A DNA stretch of 45,592 nucleotides from an uncultured Pelagibacteraceae bacterium (GCA_902592545.1 CACJFA010000006.1:1-45592); one strand, 5' to 3'. Numbered from the stretch's first letter, positions 30,582 through 40,136 are shown. The notes: generated from the sequence alone by a model not told the origin. Made by a program: numbers and translations.

Positions 30582-31721
30582 ATGTCTAATAAAAACTTTG
30601 GTTTTGGAACACAAATAAGAAAGTCTCCATATTTCGACTCTACTGTAAAATGGGGAGCAACTGGTTTTTCTGTATATAATCACATGTATATTCCAAGAGA
30701 CTTTGGAAGTCCTGAACAAAACTTTTGGAACCTTATTGAAAAATCAATTTTATGTGATGTGGCGGTTGAAAGACAAGTAGAAATAACTGGTCCTGATGCC
30801 TATAAATTTACTCAATTATTAACTCCTAGAGACCTTTCAAAATTATCAATAGGACAGTGTAAATATGTATTAATCGTAAATAACGATGGAGGCATATTAA
30901 ACGATCCAGTTTTACTAAGATTAGCAGAAAATCATTTTTGGTTATCCTTGGCAGATAGTGATGTTTTGTTATGGGCACAAGGAGTTGCTGTTAACTCTGG
31001 ATTAAATGTAAAAATATCTGAGCCAGACGTCTCTCCTTTACAATTGCAAGGCCCTACCTCACAAGAAATCATGGTTAAATTATTTGGTGATGGCATAAGA
31101 GATCTAAAATATTATTGGCTCAGAGAATATAATCTTGATGGAATTCCATTAATTGTTTCAAGAACAGGTTGGTCAAGTGAACTTGGTTACGAAATATATT
31201 TAAGAGATGGTTCAAAAGGAAATGAATTATATGAAAAAATTATGACTGCTGGTAAAGAACATGGAATTCAACCAGGTCATACATCATCAATTAGAAGAAT
31301 TGAAGGCGGTATGCTTTCTTATCACGCGGATGCAGATATACATACAAATCCATTTGAATTAGGATTTGATCGATTGGTTAATTTAGATACTGATATAAAT
31401 TTTATAGGTAAAGAAGCGCTAAAAAAAATTAAGCAAGATGGAATAAAGAGAAAACAAGTTGGACTTATAATTGATTGCAATCCTTTATCAGGACCTAACA
31501 CAACTTTTTGGCCAATTGAAAAAAATGGCAAAAAAATTGGTAAAGTAACTTCAGCTGTTTATTCTCCTAGATTAAAAAAAAATATTGCACTTGCAATGAT
31601 AGAAATAAATTATTCAGAATTAGGAAATCAATTAGATGTTCAAACTCATGAAGGAAAATATTTTGCTACTATTGTAGAAAAACCTTTTTATGATCCTAAA
31701 AAAAAAATAGCTAGTAGCTAG
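30582..31721 (+). CDS. GcvT-family folate-dependent enzyme, DmdA-like
   Basis: A 379-residue aminomethyltransferase-fold protein expected to use tetrahydrofolate. Segments VYNHMYIPRDFGSPEQNFW, CDVAVERQVEITGPDAYKF, LTPRDLSKLSIGQCKYV, NDPVLLRLAENHFWLSLADS and ISRTG/TGWSSELGYEIYL resemble the DMSP demethylase group more than housekeeping GcvT, but DmdA usually reads WSKQGG where this reads WSSELG, so the substrate may differ (DMSP, dimethylglycine or sarcosine-like). An AAGGG site lies before the ATG. Its TAG stop shares CTAG (31718-31721) with the convergent permease stop. SAR11 genomes carry several GcvT paralogues; I leave the symbol blank. Confidence 0.78.
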   Translation: MSNKNFGFGTQIRKSPYFDSTVKWGATGFSVYNHMYIPRDFGSPEQNFWNLIEKSILCDVAVERQVEITGPDAYKFTQLLTPRDLSKLSIGQCKYVLIVNNDGGILNDPVLLRLAENHFWLSLADSDVLLWAQGVAVNSGLNVKISEPDVSPLQLQGPTSQEIMVKLFGDGIRDLKYYWLREYNLDGIPLIVSRTGWSSELGYEIYLRDGSKGNELYEKIMTAGKEHGIQPGHTSSIRRIEGGMLSYHADADIHTNPFELGFDRLVNLDTDINFIGKEALKKIKQDGIKRKQVGLIIDCNPLSGPNTTFWPIEKNGKKIGKVTSAVYSPRLKKNIALAMIEINYSELGNQLDVQTHEGKYFATIVEKPFYDPKKKIASS

Positions 31722-32485
31722 GATTTAATATTGTAACCTTTTTTAAGTAACACTGTCACAACTGTTACACAAGCAACCAAAAATACAACCATAGAAATTA
31801 TACTTACCCAAATATTAAAGTCCGATACTCCATAAAAAGCAAATCTAAGGCCATTAATTAAATAAACTACTGGATTGAAATAAGTAACTGTCTGCCAAAA
31901 TTCTGGCAGCATATCTAATGAGTACAAGCTACCCCCTAAAAATACCATTGGTGTAATAACTAAGGTCGGAATGATAGACATCTGTTCGAAATTAGAACTC
32001 ATTAAACCTATTAAAAAACCAAATAATGCAAATGTAAATGCAACCAATACTAATAAAAAAATCATTAATAATGGATACATGACATTGACTTCTACAAAGA
32101 ATGTTGAGGTGATAAATATAACAACACCTACAATAAGAGTTTTAGTTGCTCCTGCTCCAACAAAAGCTAGAACAATTTCAAAAGTGGAAATTGGTGCTGC
32201 TAAAATTTCATAAATGGTTCCATTAAACTTAGGAAAAAATATTCCAAAAGAAGTATTACTGATAGATTGAGTTAAAAGAGTAAGCATCAATAAACCTGGA
32301 ACGATGTATGATCCATAACTAATTCCATCAATATTTTCAACGTATCCACCGATAACAGAACCAAACACTATGAAGTATAAGGAGGTAGATAAAACTGGAG
32401 AAAAAAGAGACTGCATTAAAGTTCTTTTAAACCGATCCATCTCATGAAGATAAATTGCACTAAAAGCTTGAAAATTAAACTTCAT
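31718..32485 (-). CDS. ABC-2 type permease
   Basis: A 255-residue membrane protein with six spans. The pattern [20 protein letters not shown] with [15 protein letters not shown] is the ABC-2 (YadH/NodJ-like) exporter signature. It pairs with the ATPase encoded just upstream (11-base overlap). Exporters of this type move drugs, polysaccharides or lipids; the substrate is unknown. Confidence 0.9.
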   Translation of the reverse strand: MKFNFQAFSAIYLHEMDRFKRTLMQSLFSPVLSTSLYFIVFGSVIGGYVENIDGISYGSYIVPGLLMLTLLTQSISNTSFGIFFPKFNGTIYEILAAPISTFEIVLAFVGAGATKTLIVGVVIFITSTFFVEVNVMYPLLMIFLLVLVAFTFALFGFLIGLMSSNFEQMSIIPTLVITPMVFLGGSLYSLDMLPEFWQTVTYFNPVVYLINGLRFAFYGVSDFNIWVSIISMVVFLVACVTVVTVLLKKGYNIKS

Positions 32486-33410
32486 TATTCTCCTTTACTA
32501 AAGAAACAAATATTTTTTCTAATGTTGTTTGTTCAGTTTTTAAATCCTGTAATTTTAAATTTGCATCTTTTAAATCTTGAAGCAAGTTGGTTATACCCGT
32601 GCTCTTAGCCGTCACATTGTATGTATAGTTTATTGATTTTTTATCTTTACCAATTTCAAGATTATACTTAATTAAACTCACTGGTATTTCATTTATTTCA
32701 TTTTGAAGATCAACTGTAAGCTTTTTATGGCCCATTTTTTTTAATAATTCTTTTGTTTCATCAACTACAATTATTTCACCTTGATTAATAACTCCTACTC
32801 TATCCGCAATAGCCTCTGCCTCCTCAATATAGTGAGTTGTGAGAATAATTGTTACACCAGTTTTTCTTAATGACTCAACGACTTTCCACATATCTTGCCT
32901 TAGTTCGACATCAACACCAGCAGTGGGTTCATCTAAAAATAAAATTGTTGGTTCATGTGATAATGCTTTTGCGATTAAAACTCTACGCTTCATTCCTCCT
33001 GATAATTGATTGAGTCTTAAATCTTTTTTATCCCATAAGCTTAAATCTTTTAAAACTTTTTCAATATATTTTGGATCAGGTTTTTTTCCATATAAACCTC
33101 TTGAATAAGATACATTGTTAAAAACGGTTTCAAATTGTTCCAAGGTTAACTCTTGTGGTACCAGTCCAATCCTTGATCTTGTTTCTCTGTAATCCTTTAT
33201 AATATCAAAATCATCAACTGTAACATTTCCTGATGATGGACGAACTATTCCACAAATAATACTTATAAGTGTTGTTTTGCCGGCACCATTAGGTCCAAGC
33301 ATTGCAAAAATTTCACCTTTTTTAATATTAAGGTTGATTTTCTTGAGAGCTTCAAATCCATTATCGTAAACTTTTGATAAATTATCAATATTTATTAGAT
33401 TACTAGACAT
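32475..33410 (-). CDS. ABC-2 exporter ATPase
   Basis: ABC ATPase of the CcmA/YadG group, partner of the ABC-2 permease. Walker A is GPNGAGKTT (about residues 39-47), the signature is [15 protein letters not shown] and Walker B is [14 protein letters not shown]-terminal domain of about 90 residues follows the core. The frame extends to 33434 starting with TTG; the ATG at 33410, giving [15 protein letters not shown], places the first strand as usual and is chosen here, with an ATG at 33422 also possible. Confidence 0.9.
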   Translation of the reverse strand: MSSNLINIDNLSKVYDNGFEALKKINLNIKKGEIFAMLGPNGAGKTTLISIICGIVRPSSGNVTVDDFDIIKDYRETRSRIGLVPQELTLEQFETVFNNVSYSRGLYGKKPDPKYIEKVLKDLSLWDKKDLRLNQLSGGMKRRVLIAKALSHEPTILFLDEPTAGVDVELRQDMWKVVESLRKTGVTIILTTHYIEEAEAIADRVGVINQGEIIVVDETKELLKKMGHKKLTVDLQNEINEIPVSLIKYNLEIGKDKKSINYTYNVTAKSTGITNLLQDLKDANLKLQDLKTEQTTLEKIFVSLVKENNEV

Positions 33411-33477
33411 AAGATCATGCATATATAGAGACAATTTATGGTATTACAATAAATTAAAATTTACCTTAATTTAAACA

Positions 33478-33846
33478 ATGAGAAAATTTTTAGTATTTAT
33501 ATGTTTTGTATTGGCGTTAAGCTCCAAGGCAGTTAGTAAAGAAACAACTTACAGTAAAGAGTTATTTGATAAAGCCCTATCTGATGGAAAAGTTGTAGTT
33601 GTAAGTTCTTGGATAAAGTATTGCACATCTTGCGCAAGCCAAATGAAAATCTTAAAAAAAGCAAAAAACGATTTTAATAATATTGAATATTTTGCATTTG
33701 ATGTAACAAATAAAAAAATTGCTCAATTTTTTAATGTTCAATATCAAACAACACTTTTAATTTTTAAAGATAATAAAGAAGTTTACAGAAGTATTGGTGA
33801 GACTACCAAGGAACTCATTTACGATGCTTTAAAATCCTCTATCTAA
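33478..33846 (+). CDS. Exported thioredoxin-like protein
   Basis: A 122-residue thioredoxin-fold protein with a signal peptide (cleavage likely after SSKAVS) and active-site WIKYCTSCASQM (CxxC) near residue 46. The fold resembles the C-terminal domain of DsbD or a TlpA-like periplasmic reductase. It may pass electrons to periplasmic disulfides. It overlaps the symporter gene's end by eight bases, convergently; no DsbD membrane domain is adjacent. Confidence 0.85.
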   Translation: MRKFLVFICFVLALSSKAVSKETTYSKELFDKALSDGKVVVVSSWIKYCTSCASQMKILKKAKNDFNNIEYFAFDVTNKKIAQFFNVQYQTTLLIFKDNKEVYRSIGETTKELIYDALKSSI

Positions 33847-35278
33847 ATTTAATTTTTAAAATTATTGCAGGTAAAAAAGTTGCAATTAAAAAAGATAAAA
33901 ATAATAAAGATTGAGCTATAAATGGTGAAAACAGGTCTATAGACAAAATTACTCCCACTAATAAACTTTTAGAAAAATCTGGAAATGGAAACATTAAAAA
34001 TCCAGCAACTAAACCAATTATAATTGAAACATAAGCGGTTTTTTCATTCACTTTATTATAGAAACTATAAAAGACAGTCACTACAAACGCACAACAAAAT
34101 AAATCTGCAAGAAGGAATAAATATAAAATATCAAATCCTTTTGAAGCAATACCAAAAGCAATTACAGACAATATTAAAATGAAATATTTAGATATTTTTA
34201 AGTAATCAATTTTTTTATCTAGATTAAAAGTTGCTTTGCCATCAACTACAAATAAACTAGAAATAGCATTAACCAAAGTATCAACAGTAGAAATTGTTAA
34301 TGCAAGACCAAGGATAATGATCAATAAAGATAAAATTTCTGTTTGATCTTTTAATAATAAACTAAAAAATCCTAAATCAGGTCTAACAGATGGATCAATT
34401 GAAAATGAAACCATTCCAATAAAACCCATTAAAAAAACTATTGGAATAATTATAAAGAAAGAAATTATCAAACTAGTTTTTAATGTTTGATAATCTTTTG
34501 CTGCATATACTCTTTGCCAATTTCCTTGATGAAATAAATTAGTTGCTGCAACTGCTATAAAGAAAGTTAATCCAGCAGTATATCCTGGAATATAATTTGA
34601 ACTTATTAGTTGTGGATTCTTTTCATTAATTAAAGAAAAAGAAAAATTATCTCCTGAAGATGAACTGATAATTGAAATCAAAATAAATAATAAAACACCA
34701 ATTACAATCATTTGAATATTATCAGTAAATATTGATGCTCTTAATCCACCATAAAGGGTATAGCTTAAGGTAGCTACCAAGACTATTAGTGCAGTAATCC
34801 ACAATTCTGTTCCGGATATATAATTAATTAATACAGCGACCGCAGTTACTTCTGCGCAAAGAAAAATGAACATATAAAAGATTGTCATTATCAAGATTAA
34901 CTTAAAGAGACTTTTGCCAAATTTCTTTCTCATAAACTCAACTAAAGAAGATCCTTTTGGAAACTCATTTCTAATTTTTTTTCCAAAATAAACTAAGAAA
35001 ATCATTGGAAAAGCTGTACCTAATGCATAACCAATAACAGCACCTGCCCCGCCCCACGTTGCGGCCGCAACTGGACCAAATAAAATCCAAGCACCTAAAG
35101 CTGATGCTACAAGACTTGTGGAAAGTGAAAATAAACCAATGTTTCTATTTGCAGTTAAATAATTATTAATTCCTGTAAATTTTTTAGAATGAAGAATTCC
35201 TAAAAAAGCAAATATTAAACTAATTGCGATCAATAATATTAATGATGTTGATTGAGTTAAAAAATATGTTTTATCCAT
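33839..35278 (-). CDS. thiV: Sodium:solute symporter under TPP riboswitch, probable HMP transporter
   Basis: A 479-residue SSS-family symporter with about thirteen spans; the early segment TANRNIGLFSLSTSLVASAL matches the SSS pattern. A TPP riboswitch fills its leader, so it should take up a thiamin-related compound. In SAR11 the riboswitch-linked SSS gene is called thiV and is thought to import the pyrimidine HMP, for which these bacteria are auxotrophic. Substrate is inferred from that knowledge. It starts at 35278, seven bases downstream of the riboswitch's ribosome site. Confidence 0.85.
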   Translation of the reverse strand: MDKTYFLTQSTSLILLIAISLIFAFLGILHSKKFTGINNYLTANRNIGLFSLSTSLVASALGAWILFGPVAAATWGGAGAVIGYALGTAFPMIFLVYFGKKIRNEFPKGSSLVEFMRKKFGKSLFKLILIMTIFYMFIFLCAEVTAVAVLINYISGTELWITALIVLVATLSYTLYGGLRASIFTDNIQMIVIGVLLFILISIISSSSGDNFSFSLINEKNPQLISSNYIPGYTAGLTFFIAVAATNLFHQGNWQRVYAAKDYQTLKTSLIISFFIIIPIVFLMGFIGMVSFSIDPSVRPDLGFFSLLLKDQTEILSLLIIILGLALTISTVDTLVNAISSLFVVDGKATFNLDKKIDYLKISKYFILILSVIAFGIASKGFDILYLFLLADLFCCAFVVTVFYSFYNKVNEKTAYVSIIIGLVAGFLMFPFPDFSKSLLVGVILSIDLFSPFIAQSLLFLSFLIATFLPAIILKIKFR

Positions 35279-35286
35279 TTTATCCC

Positions 35287-35345
35287 TTTCTGAATTACCG
35301 GACAGGTTCTTAGGGTATGATCTCAGTCTGTTAAGACACCCCTTT
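35287..35345 (-). promoter_or_regulatory. TPP (thiamin pyrophosphate) riboswitch
   Basis: Read on the minus strand, the THI-box landmarks occur in order: GGGGTGTC (35335-35342), CTGAGA (35321-35326), ACCC (35313-35316), GAACCTG (35303-35309) and GGTAATTC (35292-35299). The stem GTC-GAC closes the arm between the first two. The aptamer ends next to a GAAAGGGA ribosome site (35283-35290), seven bases before the thiV ATG, favouring translational control: TPP binding would hide the site. This is a compact aptamer with a short arm. Confidence 0.92.
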
Positions 35346-35358
35346 AAACAATCTCTAT

Positions 35359-35364
35359 ATTATA
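35359..35364 (-). promoter_or_regulatory. Putative -10 element of thiV
   Basis: TATAAT on the minus strand, placing the start site near 35352, just upstream of the riboswitch. No clear -35 is seen in this AT-rich stretch. Confidence 0.5.
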
Positions 35365-35404
35365 TTAATCGATATAGCTAGTAATTTAAATTTTATTTAT
35401 AAAA

Positions 35405-35698
35405 TTATTTTTGACTCTTATGATTCATTATTTCAATCATGCATTGAGTAGCGTACTCTCTCCACTCAGATGATGATTTGTTCTTTAAGGTATTTAGATG
35501 ATTTCTATTACTTTGAATATCATTTTTATGCTTAATATAATCAGCTCCATTTAGGTTTTTTTCCATTTCAGATAAATTAGTTTCCATTGCCTTTATCCAT
35601 TCGTTTCCAAGCTCTACACATTTTTGATCATCTTTTTCATCACAAATTTGTTTAAAAAAATTAAAGATAACATCATCAGTATTAACTGAAGTATTCAT
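35405..35698 (-). CDS. Hypothetical helical protein
   Basis: Not recognised. The 97 residues are predominantly helical and charged (FFKQICDEKDDQKCVELGNE early, SSEWREYATQCMIEIMNHKS at the end), with three cysteines and no signal peptide. It begins three bases after the pentapeptide-protein stop and probably shares its transcript. Possibly a small soluble partner of the pentapeptide protein; nothing more can be said. Confidence 0.7.
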   Translation of the reverse strand: MNTSVNTDDVIFNFFKQICDEKDDQKCVELGNEWIKAMETNLSEMEKNLNGADYIKHKNDIQSNRNHLNTLKNKSSSEWREYATQCMIEIMNHKSQK

Positions 35699-35701
35699 TA
35701 A

Positions 35702-36211
35702 TTATTGTTTACAGGTACCAATAGATTCTGGACCACAAGTTTGACCATTGGTCCACGTTGCTCCGGTTAAATTAGCTCCATCAAAATTAGCATTGGTGAT
35801 GTTAGAAGAGGTGAAGTTAGCCTCCATTAAATTAGAGTTTTGAAAATTTGCTTCGATTAAAGTTGCTCCCATAAAATCAACTCTAGTTAAGTTAGCTCCA
35901 GTAAAGTTAGTTTTTTCAAAATTTGCACCGATAGAAACAGATTCATAAAGATTAGCTCTTACAAAAGTAGACTCTGGAAAAGTTCCAAACGATAGATTTG
36001 AAGTCATCATAATGCTTTTATCAAAGTTCACTTGAATAAAACTTGCAAAAGAAAGATTTGAATTTGGAAGATAACTTCCTTGCAAATCTTGAGAGTCTGA
36101 AAATCTACAATTAGAATAATCAACTCCCTCTGTTAGAGGATCATCACATGCAGCATTTGAATTTGAAATAAATAAGAAGCTAAATAAGATAAGTAAGTAA
36201 ATTTTTCTCAT
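35702..36211 (-). CDS. Exported pentapeptide-repeat protein
   Basis: From the ATG at 36211 the product has 169 residues, with a signal peptide (cleavage near SNSNA) and a right-handed beta-helix of pentapeptide repeats of A(N/D)LXX type across most of its length, for example FEKTNFTGANLTRVDF and SNLMEANFTSSNITNANF. A frame extension to 36226 begins with TTG and is less likely. Two cysteines near each end (ACDD..NCRF and TCGPESIGTCKQ) may cap the helix by disulfides. Exported members are of unknown role. Confidence 0.85.
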   Translation of the reverse strand: MRKIYLLILFSFLFISNSNAACDDPLTEGVDYSNCRFSDSQDLQGSYLPNSNLSFASFIQVNFDKSIMMTSNLSFGTFPESTFVRANLYESVSIGANFEKTNFTGANLTRVDFMGATLIEANFQNSNLMEANFTSSNITNANFDGANLTGATWTNGQTCGPESIGTCKQ

Positions 36212-36261
36212 ATTCAAAGTTAACAAATAAAATATGTCAAAACAATGAATGATTAAAATTT

Positions 36262-37302
36262 TTAGATTCTTACTTTTTTACCAGTTTTTGCACTTTTTGT
36301 TATTGCTGCAAATATTTTAAGAGAAATTAAACCATCATTACCATTCACTTTTGGTTTAGCTTTTTTAGTCACTACATCAGCAAAATGGTCAATTTGGTTT
36401 ACTAATGTATTGTCATCTTTTTTATTTTTATCTTCATTAACAAAAATCTTGTTCCACCAGCTTCGTTCTTTTTTATAGAACCAATATTTAAGATTAGGAA
36501 ACTGTAAAGAACCTTTGGTACCTCCAATCATATAAGCAGACTGGTTAGTAATTGGGTATGCAGGATTTTCTCCAGCAGTTAATTCGTAGCTCCACGGTGC
36601 AACAATTGTATCTGACAAATTTAGTGTGCAAAGCGCTCCTGAATTAAAGATCAAACTTATTGTAGCTGTGTCTTCTACTTGAAATTTTCTAGTTTTATTT
36701 GTTGTAAATGCTTGCACATATTTTATTGAACCCAATAAATAACAAATCATATCAATATCATGAACTAAATTAATACCTAAAGGCCCTCCACCTTTCCTAA
36801 CTCTCCATTTTTCATTGTAATAAGCTTTGTGTTTATATAACCAGCATAAAACGTTTGCAGAAACTATGTTGCCCAATTTACCTTTGTTAATAACATCTTT
36901 TACTTTAGAGACCATTGAATTGTGTCTACGATGATATCCAATCAGCAATGGAGTTTTATTCTTATTAGAACTGCTTATTATTTTTTTTGCAGAATTAATA
37001 TTATCTGAAATAGGTTTTTCTAACAGAACAGGTATTTTATTTTTTAAAAAACTTACAGTATGTTTTTCATGTAATTGATTAGGAGTAGCAACTATTACAG
37101 CATCAAGTTTTTTTGAATTTAAAAGCTCTGATACATTTGAATATAATGGGATTTTATATTTTTTTGATAAATTTTTAGCATTATTACTAATGTCTACTAT
37201 TGAATGAAGATTTGCTTTCTTTGATTTTTGAATAGCTTTAATGTGTTGTAAACCCATTAAACCTGTACCAACTATAGAAATATTAATTTTTTTACTCATC
37301 AA
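36262..37302 (-). CDS. Gfo/Idh/MocA-family sugar dehydrogenase
   Basis: A 346-residue NAD(P)-dependent oxidoreductase. The Rossmann motif SIVGTGLMGLQH is at residues 8-19, the conserved VLLEKPISDN segment near residue 92 carries the lysine of the family's EKP motif, and the GGGPLGINLVHDIDMICYLLG region (about 172-190) holds the usual catalytic His/Asp area. It ends the sugar cluster and its start directly abuts the aldose epimerase stop. It may oxidise an inositol, glucose or similar sugar; the substrate is unknown. Confidence 0.9.
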   Translation of the reverse strand: MMSKKINISIVGTGLMGLQHIKAIQKSKKANLHSIVDISNNAKNLSKKYKIPLYSNVSELLNSKKLDAVIVATPNQLHEKHTVSFLKNKIPVLLEKPISDNINSAKKIISSSNKNKTPLLIGYHRRHNSMVSKVKDVINKGKLGNIVSANVLCWLYKHKAYYNEKWRVRKGGGPLGINLVHDIDMICYLLGSIKYVQAFTTNKTRKFQVEDTATISLIFNSGALCTLNLSDTIVAPWSYELTAGENPAYPITNQSAYMIGGTKGSLQFPNLKYWFYKKERSWWNKIFVNEDKNKKDDNTLVNQIDHFADVVTKKAKPKVNGNDGLISLKIFAAITKSAKTGKKVRI

Positions 37303-38271
37303 TTAACTAATTTTAATTTTTGTAAAGCATGTATACCTTTTATTAGGTTTAATTAAAGTGCTTGGAAAATTTTTTTTATTAGGTGCATCGGGAAAGTATT
37401 GGGTTTCTAAACAAATGCCTTGATAAGGAAACAATTTTTTTTTGTAATTTAGATTTTGTGCTGAATAAAGTTGCACACCAGGTAAATTTGAAAAAAAATC
37501 AACTTGTATATTAGTATTATTATTTTTTAAAGTACCAACTAATTTTCTAGTATTTTTCTTTACAACAAAAGTTGTATCAAAACCTTTAAATTTAGTATTA
37601 ATCTTTTTATTTTTAAAATAATCTAATTTTTTTCCAATATTTTCAAAATTTGAAAAATCATGAATAGATTTTTTTATATTTTTAAATCTACCAGTTGGAA
37701 TTAGATTTTTATTTATTTGAAGATATTTAGATGAGTTTAATTTTAACGCATGATTATAAATCATATTTTTTTTATTTTTTTCTAAATTCCAATAACTATG
37801 ATTGGTTAAATTAACATGAGTGCTTTTATTAGATTTGTATTCATATTTTATAATCAGAAATTTATTTCTTAATTGATAAGTGCAATTGACAACAAGATCT
37901 CCTGGAAAGCCTTGATCGTTATTTGCTGAATTAAGTTGATATACTATTTTATCTTTTGTTTGATTTAATTTTTTCCATGGGAGAATTGAGAAACCCACTT
38001 TACCACCATGAAGTATATTTTTTCCCTCATTTGCGTTTAAATTAAATTTTTTATTCCCAATCTTAAATTTTGCATTGGAAATTCTACCTGCATATCTTCC
38101 ACAAGTAGTTCCAACACTTGGATGTTTGTACCGATAGTTTTCTTTTGATCCTAAATTTAAAATTAAATTTATTTTCTTTTTTTTGTGATAAACTTCAAAA
38201 AGACTCGCACCATAATTAAGAGTTTGAACTCTTAGAAATTTATTTTGAATTATAGAGCTTTCAACTTTCAC
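37303..38271 (-). CDS. galM: Aldose 1-epimerase (mutarotase)
   Basis: Interconverts alpha and beta anomers of aldoses. The 322-residue protein shows the GalM landmarks GTTCGRYAGRISNAKF (about 54-69), LHGGKVGFS (about 87-95), and LTNHSYWNLE with the catalytic histidine (about 155-165), and the glutamate-bearing GICLETQYFPDAPN near residue 285. It follows the SDR gene by five bases and abuts the Gfo/Idh/MocA gene, inside the sugar cluster. It speeds anomer supply after import. Confidence 0.92.
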   Translation of the reverse strand: MKVESSIIQNKFLRVQTLNYGASLFEVYHKKKKINLILNLGSKENYRYKHPSVGTTCGRYAGRISNAKFKIGNKKFNLNANEGKNILHGGKVGFSILPWKKLNQTKDKIVYQLNSANNDQGFPGDLVVNCTYQLRNKFLIIKYEYKSNKSTHVNLTNHSYWNLEKNKKNMIYNHALKLNSSKYLQINKNLIPTGRFKNIKKSIHDFSNFENIGKKLDYFKNKKINTKFKGFDTTFVVKKNTRKLVGTLKNNNTNIQVDFFSNLPGVQLYSAQNLNYKKKLFPYQGICLETQYFPDAPNKKNFPSTLIKPNKRYTCFTKIKIS

Positions 38272-38276
38272 CTAGA

Positions 38277-39038
38277 TCAAGTAATACCACCATCAACAAT
38301 AAAGCTTTGTTTTGTGCATCCTGATGATTGATCTGATGCTAAAAACATTACCATTTGAGCAACATCATTAGGTTTTAATTGTCTTTTTAAAGCCTGACTG
38401 TCTAAAATAAGCTTTTTATACTTTGGTGTTAACCAATGTTTTATTTGTCTTTCAGTAGCTATAGATCCAGGTACTACTGAATTGGTTCTGATATTATATT
38501 TTCCATATTCTTGCGCAAAAGATCTAGTTAAACCTACTACTGCAGATTTTGCGGTTTCATAAACAACTTTATCGCCTTCACCTAGCATCCACGAAACTGA
38601 ACTTAAATTTACAATCGAGCCAGCTTTCATTTTTTTCATAGATTTAACAACAGCTTTAGCTGCAAAAAAATAATGTTTTAAGTTTATTGCCATTCTATTT
38701 TCCCAATATTTTTCATCTACCTGATCTGTTGTGTGTCTGTCATCATTGGCGGCGTTATTAATTAAAGCATGTATTGGACCTTTTTTTGCAATAATATTTT
38801 TGATTGTTTTTTCTAATTTATTGATATCTAACAAATTGCATTCAATGAATGTTGGTGTTCTAAATTTATTTTTCTTAATTTTGTTTAAAAGTTTTTTTGT
38901 TTCTTTTAGATCAATATCTACAAAATAAACTTCACTCCCTTGTTCACAAAAATGTTCAACGATCGAACCACCTATGCCTGAACCACCACCAGTTATAAAT
39001 ACTCTTTTATTTTTTAAATCAGAATATTTAACCTTCAT
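38277..39038 (-). CDS. Short-chain dehydrogenase, probable sugar dehydrogenase
   Basis: From the ATG at 39038 the product has 253 residues. It has the Rossmann TGGGSGIGGSI motif near residue 15, NNAAND near 90, and the Tyr-Lys pair in YETAKSAVVG near 155, ending SGCTKQSFIVDGGIT. The frame extends to 39068 from a TTG with an AAATCAAAT-like lead; a GAGGAGAG ribosome site before 39038 favours the shorter start. It lies between the ABC ATPase and the epimerase genes, so oxidation of the imported aldose (glucose or galactose dehydrogenase type) is plausible. Confidence 0.88.
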   Translation of the reverse strand: MKVKYSDLKNKRVFITGGGSGIGGSIVEHFCEQGSEVYFVDIDLKETKKLLNKIKKNKFRTPTFIECNLLDINKLEKTIKNIIAKKGPIHALINNAANDDRHTTDQVDEKYWENRMAINLKHYFFAAKAVVKSMKKMKAGSIVNLSSVSWMLGEGDKVVYETAKSAVVGLTRSFAQEYGKYNIRTNSVVPGSIATERQIKHWLTPKYKKLILDSQALKRQLKPNDVAQMVMFLASDQSSGCTKQSFIVDGGIT

Positions 39039-39039
39039 C

Positions 39040-40134
39040 TTATATTCTCTCCTCAGTTTGAGCATCAAATAGTGATATTTGGGTCAAATCAAAATATAAT
39101 TTTGTTTCTTTTGCTAATTCAATTTTAATTGTTGAAGGAAATTTGGCTAAGATTTCTTGATTAGCATAATCAAAAGTCATTATTTGTTCGTGACCAATAT
39201 ACTCGCTTAAATCCGCTCTTAAAGTAACTTCAAAATCACTTTCATTAGATTTTTTAAAATAAATATGCTCTGGTCTTATACCAAAGAAAACTTCTTTATT
39301 ATTTAAATTAGATTTATCTTTAAATTCATAGCCCTTTACTGGAATTTCAAAATTAGAACTGTTTGCTGTGAAAGATATTTCACCTGAGCTTTCTTTTAAA
39401 CTTCCTTTAATTAAATTCATAGATGGTGATCCAATAAAGTCAGCTACAAAAGTGTTGCTTGGTTTATTGTAAATATTTTCAGGTGTGTCATTTTGTTGAA
39501 TAACCCCATGATTCATGATTGCAATTCTTGTTCCTAAACTCATCGCTTCAGTTTGATCGTGAGTTACATATACAACCGTGGTTTTTAATTGTTGGTGAAG
39601 TTTTTTAATTTCTCTTCTCATCTCAACTCTTAATTTTGCATCTAAGTTAGATAAAGGTTCATCAAATAAAAATATTCTAGGTTCTCTTACTAATGCTCTT
39701 CCAATAGCAACTCTTTGTCTTTGTCCTCCAGACAATTGAGATGGTTTTCTTTCTAATAATTGATCGACTTGTAAAAATTTAGATACCTTCTCTAACTGTT
39801 GCTCAATTTTTTCTTTTGAAGTCTTTGCTTGTTTCAGTCCAAAAATCATATTCTCTCTTACATTCATTGATGGATATAAAGCGTATGATTGGAAAACCAT
39901 TGCAATATTTCTATCTTTTGGCTCTACTTTACTGACATTATAATCATCAATAAAAACGTTACCTTCATTGATTGTCTCTAACCCTGCGATAATGTTTAGT
40001 AATGTAGATTTTCCGCATCCTGAAGGACCTAATAAAACTAAAAAATTTCCTTCATCTATCTCTAAATTAATTTTTTTTAATACTTCTGTAGACCCAAAAT
40101 TTTTTGATAGATCTTCAATTTTTAATGTTTTCAT
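39040..40134 (-). CDS. Sugar ABC transporter ATPase, MalK/UgpC type
   Basis: A 364-residue ATPase with Walker A GPSGCGKST (about 35-43), signature LSGGQRQRVAIGRALV, Walker B IFLFDEPLSNLD and a C-terminal TOBE/regulatory domain of about 130 residues including FFGIRPEHIYF. It powers the two permeases encoded just upstream; its start follows the gtsC-like stop by two bases. Such ATPases may be shared among carbohydrate importers. Confidence 0.93.
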   Translation of the reverse strand: MKTLKIEDLSKNFGSTEVLKKINLEIDEGNFLVLLGPSGCGKSTLLNIIAGLETINEGNVFIDDYNVSKVEPKDRNIAMVFQSYALYPSMNVRENMIFGLKQAKTSKEKIEQQLEKVSKFLQVDQLLERKPSQLSGGQRQRVAIGRALVREPRIFLFDEPLSNLDAKLRVEMRREIKKLHQQLKTTVVYVTHDQTEAMSLGTRIAIMNHGVIQQNDTPENIYNKPSNTFVADFIGSPSMNLIKGSLKESSGEISFTANSSNFEIPVKGYEFKDKSNLNNKEVFFGIRPEHIYFKKSNESDFEVTLRADLSEYIGHEQIMTFDYANQEILAKFPSTIKIELAKETKLYFDLTQISLFDAQTEERI

Positions 40135-40136
40135 TT

